Positions 1 to 5,168 of a stretch of 10,177 bases of DNA are shown one piece after another. The first letter of the stretch is position 1; each line of letters starts with the position of its first letter. The notes under the pieces were generated by a model. It was given only the letters and a program-made list of their open reading frames with translations. It made no database searches and was not told the origin of the DNA. Source of the DNA: Candidatus Magasanikiibacteriota bacterium (lineage in GTDB: Bacteria; Patescibacteriota; Patescibacteriia; Magasanikbacterales; GWA2-37-8); the NCBI GenBank assembly GCA_903858555.1, contig CAIOJG010000116.1, forward strand, positions 1 through 10,177. Reading direction: 5' to 3'. A program made the position numbers and the translations under genes.

Positions 1-139
1 CTGCAATTTTGTTGTTTTTTAAACTACTTTCGAAAATTTACATAATCTATACGCCTTTGCTAAGCTACGGTGGATAAATCAACGGATAGCCTGCTTAACT
101 TAGTTCCGTGGTTCTTTTGCTATAGACACTCAGCTATTT

Positions 140-208
140 GGCTGGCCTGCCAGCCGTCGTTGTTGACTATGGCTGGCTTGCCAGCCGTAGCCGAAGGCGA
201 AGGCTGGC
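140..208. repeat. 31-bp-period palindromic repeat abutting tRNA-Ser
   Basis: GGCTGGC begins at 140, 171 and 202, exactly 31 bp apart. At 140-155 and 171-186 it is followed by GCCAGCC, giving two 16-bp palindromes with 2-nt centres (CT and TT). The rest of each unit diverges (GTCGTTGTTGACTAT against GTAGCCGAAGGCGAA). The third copy is a half-site lying in the 3' end of the tRNA, including its CCA. GCCAGCC at 180-186 can also pair with GGCTGGC at 202-208 around an inner GCC-GAA-GGC hairpin. No T-tract follows on either strand, so this is not a standard intrinsic terminator. Its function is unknown; it may be a REP-like element, a protein-binding site or a tRNA trailer structure. Confidence 0.7.
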
Positions 209-292
209 GGAGAGGGAGGGAGTCGAACCCTCGATACCTTGCGGTATACCGCCTTTCCAAGGCGGCGCACTCGGCCACTATGCGACCTCTCC
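205..292 (-). tRNA. tRNA-Ser, anticodon GGA, CCA encoded
   Basis: Read on the minus strand this folds as a complete class II tRNA. The acceptor stem GGAGAGG (292-286) pairs with CCTCTCC (215-209). The anticodon stem CCGCC/GGCGG carries the loop TTGGAAA, giving anticodon GGA, which reads TCC and TCT. The long variable arm TACC-GCAA-GGTA is typical of serine tRNAs. The T stem GAGGG/CCCTC carries the loop TTCGACT. The discriminator base is G, as expected for Ser, and CCA is genomically encoded at 207-205. The tRNA lies directly behind lgt on the same strand and shares 15 bases with its 3' end, so co-transcription with the gatC-gatA-LOG-lgt unit is likely; no separate promoter was recognised. Confidence 0.97.
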
Positions 293-1072
293 AATATTTT
301 TTTGTTGCTTGATTTTATCAAAGATGAAGGAAAAAGTCAATCCTACAAAAATTATCAGCATCCCCCACTGTGCCGGCGTGAGATAAAAATAGCGAGCGTC
401 CGGCTGTGCCACATCGGTCGCACGCAAGAAATCCAACCAAAAACGTGCAAAGGAATAAATCATAAACGACATTCTAGTCACCAAACCATAGCCCTTTTTC
501 ACCAACTTTTTAAAGGACAATAAACAAATTGCAAAAATAATCCAAGCCAAGATAGAATCAAAGAGTCCTAAATCAAAGCGCGCTCCGGTAGGAAATTTTA
601 CGGCTAAAAGTGAATGCGACAAAGTACCGGGATGATCATGTATCAAAAAACAACCAATGCGTCCTATCGCCCAACCAAGCCACAGACCCAAAGCCATCAC
701 ATCAAAATATGGCAACAAATCTTGAAGAGTAAAATTTTTAATTTTGGCAAAAATATAAATCGCAAAAGCAGCACCAACAAAACCGCCTAAAGATGAAGCG
801 CCACCTTGCCAAAAATATATTACTTCGGACGGATGCAAAAGGTAATATTCCGGCGCGTAAAAAACGACATGAAAAATTCTGGCGCCAATGAAGCCACCAA
901 AAATACTCCAGACCGCTAAATCCAAAATCACCTGCTCGGCCAAAAAATATTTGCGCGCGTATTTATACGACAAAGCCAAACCCGCCAAGATACCCAAAGA
1001 AACCATCAATCCCCAAACTTGGATAATGACCGGTCCTAAATCTATCGCCGTGACTTCAAAATAAGGGATCAT
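278..1072 (-). CDS. lgt: Prolipoprotein diacylglyceryl transferase (Lgt), divergent
   Basis: Lgt moves a diacylglyceryl group from phosphatidylglycerol to the lipobox cysteine of prolipoproteins in the cytoplasmic membrane. The 264-residue, strongly hydrophobic protein has about seven membrane segments and the usual family length. The family landmarks are present: GLMVSLGILAG (21-31), W-QGGASSLGG (88-97), GRIGCFLIHDHPG (137-149) and RFWLD (210-214). Several positions known as important in E. coli Lgt differ: the Tyr before GLM is Trp20, the His of GGxSxHGG is Leu95, the Asn of GRxGN is Cys141 and Glu151 is Asp146. The Arg of GR (Arg138) and Arg210 are kept, and the partner Glu of Arg210 is Asp214. 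It starts 3 bp after the LOG gene with no Shine-Dalgarno. Its stop codon TAG (278-280) lies within tRNA-Ser. The family is clear; that the activity is unchanged is not. Confidence 0.9.
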   Translation of the reverse strand: MIPYFEVTAIDLGPVIIQVWGLMVSLGILAGLALSYKYARKYFLAEQVILDLAVWSIFGGFIGARIFHVVFYAPEYYLLHPSEVIYFWQGGASSLGGFVGAAFAIYIFAKIKNFTLQDLLPYFDVMALGLWLGWAIGRIGCFLIHDHPGTLSHSLLAVKFPTGARFDLGLFDSILAWIIFAICLLSFKKLVKKGYGLVTRMSFMIYSFARFWLDFLRATDVAQPDARYFYLTPAQWGMLIIFVGLTFSFIFDKIKQQKNIGEVA

Positions 1073-1075
1073 GTT

Positions 1076-2401
1076 TTATAATAATTTTAAAATTTCGTCA
1101 GCGTTGTCTACCACTTTTACCAAATCTTGATCGGTCAAACTAATAGTGCGGAAATCATGAAACATCACATGGAAAAATTCCAACATCGGCTGCCAGAAAT
1201 CTTTACCCACCAAAATCATCGGCACACGTTCCATTTTTTTTGTTTCTTGCAAAGTCAGAAGTTCAAACAATTGATGCAAAGTACCAAAACCACCTGGGAA
1301 AAACACAAAAGCTTTTGAGGGTGAAGTAATGATCAACTTACGAACAAACGGAAAAAAGAAACCAGCCGATTTGGTGATATAATTATTCACGCGATCACCG
1401 TGATCGGTGCGCATATTGATACCGACACTTTCACCACCCGCTTCAAATGCCCCTTTATTGGCCGCTTCCATGATGCCAGGGCCACCACCAGTGATAGTGG
1501 TGAAACCATTTTGAGCCAGCATTTTTCCGGTCTCATAAGCAGTGTCATAATACTTCGTGCCTGGCAAAACACTTCTGGTACCTAAAACCGTCACGTCATT
1601 TTTTAATTTTGTCAAAAATTCAAAACCATCTACCAGCTCCGCCATAATACGAAACACACGCCAATCCGCTCCACCTTGACAATAAATACTTTCATCACCA
1701 ACTTCGCAAACATTGGATAAATCTTTACTGTCTTTAATATATTTAAAAGCATCTTCGGCAGTATCTACCACATGCCATTCATCCACAATTTCTTGCGACA
1801 CCGAATGTACCAAACCACCGGAGTTATTTCTCAAAAATTTTAAAACCGGTCCCCAAAAATCTCGCCCCACCAAAACCACCGGCACTCTTTGCATATGACC
1901 AAGCTCCATATAGTCCACCACTTCAAAAAATTCATCTAGTGTACCAAACCCACCTGGGAAAAATACAAAAGCATTGGCTGGCGAAGTCAACATCACTTTA
2001 CGTGAAAAGAAGTAAAAGAAACCAACGGAATCTTTTACATACGGATTGATACGCTGCTCAAAAGGAAGCTGGATGTTGATACCCACTGTTCCCCCACCGG
2101 CTTCAAACGCGCCTTTATTGGCCGCCTCCATGATGCCTGGGCCACCACCAGTGATAGTGGTAAAGCCATTTTTGCCAAGCAAAAAACCTAAATCTTCCGC
2201 GAGTTTATAATAATGACTATTTTTTGGCAAACGGGCCGATCCTAAAATCGTAACTTCTTTTTTAAATTTACTCAAAAATTGATAGCCGTCGATAAACTCA
2301 CTAATAATTCTAAAAATCTGCCAACTGTCACGGAAATTTACTACCGCACCGGTGGTGGTAAAATTTTGCGCGGGTAAAGTGCGTTTAATTTCTTCAGGCA
2401 T
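1076..2401 (-). CDS. Tandem double LOG-family (TIGR00730-type) nucleosidase-like protein
   Basis: LOG-family proteins are Rossmann-fold enzymes that cleave the N-glycosidic bond of nucleoside 5'-monophosphates; relatives include plant cytokinin-activating LOG and E. coli PpnN. This 441-residue protein holds two complete copies in register at a 220-residue offset. TITGGGPGIMEAANKGAFEAGG occurs at about 82-103 and again at 302-323. The phosphate and catalytic region is RK (134-135) then PGGFGTLDE (149-157) in copy 1, and RK (354-355) then PGGFGTLHQ (369-377) in copy 2. The signature PGGxGTxxE is therefore intact only in copy 1; copy 2 has Gln377. Single-domain members are usually about 180-230 residues. 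It lies 11 bp after gatA and 3 bp before lgt. The substrate cannot be told from sequence. Reading it as an active plus a degenerate half is inference. Confidence 0.88.
   Translation of the reverse strand: MPEEIKRTLPAQNFTTTGAVVNFRDSWQIFRIISEFIDGYQFLSKFKKEVTILGSARLPKNSHYYKLAEDLGFLLGKNGFTTITGGGPGIMEAANKGAFEAGGGTVGINIQLPFEQRINPYVKDSVGFFYFFSRKVMLTSPANAFVFFPGGFGTLDEFFEVVDYMELGHMQRVPVVLVGRDFWGPVLKFLRNNSGGLVHSVSQEIVDEWHVVDTAEDAFKYIKDSKDLSNVCEVGDESIYCQGGADWRVFRIMAELVDGFEFLTKLKNDVTVLGTRSVLPGTKYYDTAYETGKMLAQNGFTTITGGGPGIMEAANKGAFEAGGESVGINMRTDHGDRVNNYITKSAGFFFPFVRKLIITSPSKAFVFFPGGFGTLHQLFELLTLQETKKMERVPMILVGKDFWQPMLEFFHVMFHDFRTISLTDQDLVKVVDNADEILKLL
1440..2172 (-). repeat. Intragenic 660-bp-offset direct repeat inside the double-LOG gene
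   Basis: The two halves of the LOG gene repeat at a fixed 660-bp offset. The best-conserved block runs about 1440-1512 against 2100-2172. It encodes the glycine-rich nucleotide-binding segment and is nearly identical at DNA level, including TTTATTGGCCGC and CCACCACCAGTGATAGTGGT in both. A second block around the PGGFGT motif (about 1280-1340 against 1940-2000) is similar but less so. Codon-level identity in the first block, against divergence elsewhere, fits purifying selection plus recent duplication or gene conversion between the halves. The span given covers the first and last bases of the best-matching pair. Confidence 0.8.
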
Positions 2402-2412
2402 ATTTTAAAATG

Positions 2413-3837
2413 TTATTGAGTAATTTTGTTGGCGACTTTCATGACGAGCACTTCGCTCAAACGCGGGCCCATCACCTGCATTCCGACCGGCAACCCAGCT
2501 TTATTTTTTCCTACCGGCACGGAAATGCCAGGAATACCAGCACAAGCCGCTGGACTCATAAAGACATCGGCGAGATAAAGCGCAATCGGATCTTGAGATT
2601 TTGCTCCAAGCTCAAAAGCAGCATAAGGTGAAGTCGGCGTTACCAACACATCCACTTCACTAAACACACGATCAAAATCTAAACAAATAAGAGTACGCAC
2701 CTGCTGCGCTTTTTTGTAATAAGCATCATAATATCCAGACGACAGTGCATAAGTACCAATCATGATACGGCGCTTTACTTCTTCTGGGAAACCTTGTTCG
2801 CGACTATTGGCGTAAACATCAAAAAGATTACTGGCTTCTGCGCGCACACCATAGCGCACACCGTCTAAACGACCAAAATTTGAACTGACTTCACTCGGCA
2901 CAAGTACATAATAAACCGCCATGGCGTATTTGGTAAATGGCAAACTCACATCCACAATTGTCGCGCCTTGTTTTTCTAAATTTTTAATTTGTTTTTCTAC
3001 CAGCTCGCGCACTTCTTTATCTAAACCATCCAATTCAAAATATTCTTTTGGCACACCCACGCGCAAACCGGATAAATCTAAATTTAGATTTGATTCATAA
3101 TTTGGGACTTCTTCTGGCACGGTGGTGGAATCGAGTTTGTCAGCACCGGCAATCACACTCATCACAATCGCCATATCTTCTACTGTCTTGGTCATTGGGC
3201 CAACTGTATCATAAGACGAGGCCATTGGCATAATTCCAAAACGAGAATTGCGACCATAACTTGGACGCATACCGACGATACCACAAAAACTTGCCGGCTG
3301 ACGAATCGAACCACCAGTATCTTCGGCAATTGCAAAAATGCACATATTGTCCGCGACCGCAGCGGCCGAACCACCAGACGATCCACCCGAAACTTTACTC
3401 AAATCGTGTGGATTGCGCACTGGGCCATACATACTATTTTCGTTGCTGGCACCATGACCAAACGCATCGCAATTATTTTTTCCAATTAAAATTCCACCTT
3501 GCTCACGAATTTTTTTAATTACCGTCGCGTCGTATGGGGGTGTATAGTTGTCTAAAATTTTTGCGGAACCAGTGGAACGTACCCCCGCTGTGCAAATCGC
3601 ATCTTTTACTGCAAATGGAATTCCGGTAAGCGGGCTGTCTGTGCCTTTAGCCAACATTTCATCAGCACGTGCCGCTTCCACCAAAGCAGATTCTTCACAG
3701 ACCGTAATAAAAGCATTGAGATCTTTATTTCTTTCTTTTATTCTATCTAAACATGCCTGGGTCAATTCCACCGCCGTGAATTTTTTTTCTCGCAAACCTG
3801 TTTGCGCTTCTTTAATTGTAAGTTCGTTTAGTTTCAT
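2413..3837 (-). CDS. gatA: Asp-tRNA(Asn)/Glu-tRNA(Gln) amidotransferase subunit A
   Basis: GatA is the glutaminase and amidase subunit of the GatCAB complex. It supplies ammonia to convert Glu-tRNA(Gln), or Asp-tRNA(Asn), to the correctly charged form. The 474-residue protein has the normal length and a full amidase-signature domain. The Ser-cisSer-Lys triad is visible: Lys78 in GIPFAVKDA, the cis-Ser in SGGSSGGSAAAVA (150-162, Ser153), and the nucleophile Ser177 in DTGGSIRQPA (173-182). The ATG at 3835-3837 is 4 bp from the gatC stop codon, so the two are surely co-transcribed. No Shine-Dalgarno is visible upstream (A/T-rich TTTAAAAAT). gatB, which binds the acylated tRNA, is not in this window and must lie elsewhere if the complex is functional. 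Very sure. Confidence 0.97.
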   Translation of the reverse strand: MKLNELTIKEAQTGLREKKFTAVELTQACLDRIKERNKDLNAFITVCEESALVEAARADEMLAKGTDSPLTGIPFAVKDAICTAGVRSTGSAKILDNYTPPYDATVIKKIREQGGILIGKNNCDAFGHGASNENSMYGPVRNPHDLSKVSGGSSGGSAAAVADNMCIFAIAEDTGGSIRQPASFCGIVGMRPSYGRNSRFGIMPMASSYDTVGPMTKTVEDMAIVMSVIAGADKLDSTTVPEEVPNYESNLNLDLSGLRVGVPKEYFELDGLDKEVRELVEKQIKNLEKQGATIVDVSLPFTKYAMAVYYVLVPSEVSSNFGRLDGVRYGVRAEASNLFDVYANSREQGFPEEVKRRIMIGTYALSSGYYDAYYKKAQQVRTLICLDFDRVFSEVDVLVTPTSPYAAFELGAKSQDPIALYLADVFMSPAACAGIPGISVPVGKNKAGLPVGMQVMGPRLSEVLVMKVANKITQ

Positions 3838-3841
3838 ATTT

Positions 3842-4147
3842 TTAAATCACATCTTCACTATCACTAAAAACCGCCGGTACTTTTAGTTGGTTAATATTTA
3901 TTGACGGCATCTGCGCAATCAACTCTTTTTTATAAGCACAATCACGCACGACATCTTCACGCAAAACATCTTCTAGGCCGGTAACCTGAGCGGTTGGTTC
4001 TACATCTTCCACATCCAATTCATTTAAAATATTTATAAAATCCAAAACCGACGACATCGTCTGGGCGTGTCTGATTTCTTCCTCTGGAGTCAGATGAATA
4101 CGGGCCATTTTGGCAATTTTTCGAACTTCTTCAATAGATAAGGACAT
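3842..4147 (-). CDS. gatC: Asp-tRNA(Asn)/Glu-tRNA(Gln) amidotransferase subunit C
   Basis: GatC is the small subunit that wraps around and stabilises GatA in the GatCAB amidotransferase. The 101-residue protein has the family's length and layout. The N-terminal helix SLSIEEVRKIAKMARIHLTP (2-21) is the typical GatC opening, followed by the FINILNELDVEDVEPTAQV segment (about 37-55). That segment corresponds to the conserved L..vDt..veP region, then LREDVV (62-67). The C-terminal VPAVF fits the usual tail. It is the first gene of the minus-strand unit, just upstream of gatA, behind a promoter with a perfect TATAAT. The start at 4145-4147 gives the standard N-terminus. Confidence 0.95.
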   Translation of the reverse strand: MSLSIEEVRKIAKMARIHLTPEEEIRHAQTMSSVLDFINILNELDVEDVEPTAQVTGLEDVLREDVVRDCAYKKELIAQMPSININQLKVPAVFSDSEDVI

Positions 4148-4164
4148 AAAATACTAGATAATGA

Positions 4165-4200
4165 CGAGTTTATTATACAAAATATCGACTAAAAAAGCAA
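4165..4200 (-). promoter_or_regulatory. Predicted promoter of the gatC-gatA-LOG-lgt-tRNA unit
   Basis: On the minus strand a perfect -10 TATAAT sits at 4177-4172. A weak -35, TTGCTT (4200-4195), lies 17 bp upstream. The predicted start near 4165 leaves a leader of about 18 nt before the gatC ATG. The rest of the 98-bp gap is shared with the divergent tsaE promoter. The -10 is convincing, the -35 less so. Confidence 0.6.
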
Positions 4201-4210
4201 ACTATCCGAT

Positions 4211-4246
4211 TTGATTTTTCTGGTTTTTGCTGATACTATGGTTTTA
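4211..4246 (+). promoter_or_regulatory. Predicted tsaE promoter, likely leaderless
   Basis: TTGATT at 4211-4216 is a 4-of-6 match to a -35 box. With a 17-bp spacer, TACTAT (4234-4239) is a 4-of-6 -10 box, predicting initiation at about 4246, the A of the tsaE ATG. The overlapping GATACT (4232-4237, spacer 15) would start at about 4244. Either choice leaves no room for a leader, and no Shine-Dalgarno exists. Both boxes are imperfect, so another start further upstream in the gap remains possible. Confidence 0.45.
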
Positions 4247-4671
4247 TGGAAATAATCACTAAGACAATCGAGGAAACCACCGATTTTGGAAAAAAGTTTG
4301 CTCACCAATTAAACGCCGGTGATGTGGTTTTATTACATGGCGATTTAGGCGCCGGCAAAACTACATTTACCAAAGGACTGGCTCTAGGTTTTGACATTAT
4401 CAATGAAGTGGTCAGCCCGACTTTTACTTTAATGAATGTTTATCCGGTAAATTCTGAGAAAATAAAAAATCTTGTTCATATTGACACTTATCGTCTCAAC
4501 GATGAACAGGATTTAATAGATATTGGTATTGAAGACTATCTTGGAAAAAATGATACCGTTTGTCTGATTGAATGGCCGGAGAAAATCAATTCACTGCTGC
4601 TAAATAAAAAAATTATTAACATCGCGATCGAATCAATCAGTGAGCAACAGCGAAAAATTACAATTTATTAA
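4246..4671 (+). CDS. tsaE: tRNA threonylcarbamoyladenosine biosynthesis ATPase TsaE
   Basis: TsaE is the P-loop ATPase that works with TsaB and TsaD to make t6A at position 37 of ANN-reading tRNAs. The 141-residue protein has normal length. It shows Walker A GDLGAGKT (32-39), the switch-like SPTFTLMNVY (57-66), HIDTYRL (79-85, matching the family HxDxYRL) and the C-terminal IEWPE (108-112) with its conserved Glu-Trp. It is the only plus-strand gene here, divergent from gatC and convergent with the downstream exported-protein gene, the two stop codons being 3 bp apart. No ribosome binding site precedes the ATG and the predicted transcript is leaderless. The usual neighbours tsaB and tsaD are not in the window. 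Confidence 0.96.
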   Translation: MEIITKTIEETTDFGKKFAHQLNAGDVVLLHGDLGAGKTTFTKGLALGFDIINEVVSPTFTLMNVYPVNSEKIKNLVHIDTYRLNDEQDLIDIGIEDYLGKNDTVCLIEWPEKINSLLLNKKIINIAIESISEQQRKITIY

Positions 4672-4674
4672 TTT

Positions 4675-5112
4675 TTATTGCAACATTGTACCGGCATCTT
4701 GCATTGCAGCGTTGTAAGCATCTTCCGCGTCTTTTAATTTAGTCTTGTCGCCATGAGCGGCTTTTTTTGCTTGTAAATAATCATTTAGCGCGGTATTTAT
4801 CGCTTGCATATATCCTGCGGGCGGCTGTTTGGCGCCGGCGTAGGCAGGTTTGGCGGCAGCCGCGGCTGCATCAAATCTAGTTGGCGGAACATAATCCGAA
4901 CTGTCTTTGACACTTGCCGTCTTTACTTTTTTACCAACCACCTTTTTAGCACCAGCGGTTTTAGTTTTAGTTTTTTTAGCAGGAACTTTCTTTTTTACTA
5001 CTTGAGTTTTGATTGGGGCTTTTTTAGCTTTCACGGTTTTAGCCGAAACCTGACCAACCGAAATACCACAAACAAAAAACATTATTAAAAATAAATAAAA
5101 TATTTTTTTCAT
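4675..5112 (-). CDS. Exported Lys/Ala-rich hypothetical protein
   Basis: I do not recognise a family. I start it at the ATG 5110-5112 (145 aa) because that Met begins a classical signal peptide: MKK, a hydrophobic stretch IFYLFLIMFFVCGISV, and a probable signal peptidase site after VSA near residue 24. An in-frame ATG at 5134-5136 would add eight residues but falls at the predicted transcription start. Residues 25-68 are very basic and histone-H1-like, with many KK, AKK and PAKK units. A DYVPPTRFDAAAAAAKP linker follows. The C-terminal third (from about 100) looks helical, with evenly spaced Ala, Tyr and Leu. The single Cys is not in a good lipobox (FFVC), so a lipoprotein is unlikely. It may bind anionic polymers such as DNA or wall teichoic-type material outside the membrane; that is inference. 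Confidence 0.75.
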   Translation of the reverse strand: MKKIFYLFLIMFFVCGISVGQVSAKTVKAKKAPIKTQVVKKKVPAKKTKTKTAGAKKVVGKKVKTASVKDSSDYVPPTRFDAAAAAAKPAYAGAKQPPAGYMQAINTALNDYLQAKKAAHGDKTKLKDAEDAYNAAMQDAGTMLQ

Positions 5113-5131
5113 AGAAAAATTAATTTTACTG

Positions 5132-5167
5132 TACATATATTATAATATCTTATTTAATTTATGTCTA
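5132..5167 (-). promoter_or_regulatory. Strong predicted promoter for the exported Lys-rich protein
   Basis: On the minus strand a -35 TAGACA (5167-5162, 5 of 6) is followed after exactly 17 bp by a perfect -10 TATAAT (5144-5139). Initiation near 5132 would leave about 20 nt before the ATG at 5112, which decides the start codon choice. The promoter begins 2 bp beyond the rarA stop codon, so this gene can be expressed independently of the rarA unit. No terminator separates it from rarA. Confidence 0.75.
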
Positions 5168-5168
5168 C

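Noticed and set aside
3..77. C-terminal tail of a plus-strand protein ending TPLLSYGG, reminiscent of FtsW/RodA.
   Set aside because: Only 24 codons are open and the true FtsW motif is internal, not terminal. The match is too short to call, though the end of a gene starting before the window cannot be excluded.
30..120. A tmRNA fragment on the plus strand, because TACGCCTTTGCTAAGC and GCCTGCTTAAC resemble a tag region.
   Set aside because: No tRNA-like 3' domain follows on the plus strand, the tag frame does not end in a plausible AA stop, and the minus-strand tRNA-Ser occupies the expected place.
140..208. A short CRISPR array based on the 31-bp period.
   Set aside because: The conserved part is a 16-bp palindrome, there are only two full units, the spacing is too short for repeat plus spacer, and no cas gene is near.
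70..386. Open frames crossing the repeat and tRNA-Ser on both strands.
   Set aside because: They run straight through a well-formed tRNA and palindromic repeats and show no domain or ribosome binding site.
4675..5136. Lipoprotein reading of the Lys-rich exported protein as an Lgt substrate.
   Set aside because: The only cysteine lies in FFVC-G inside the hydrophobic core, not a [LVI]-[ASTVI]-[GAS]-C lipobox.
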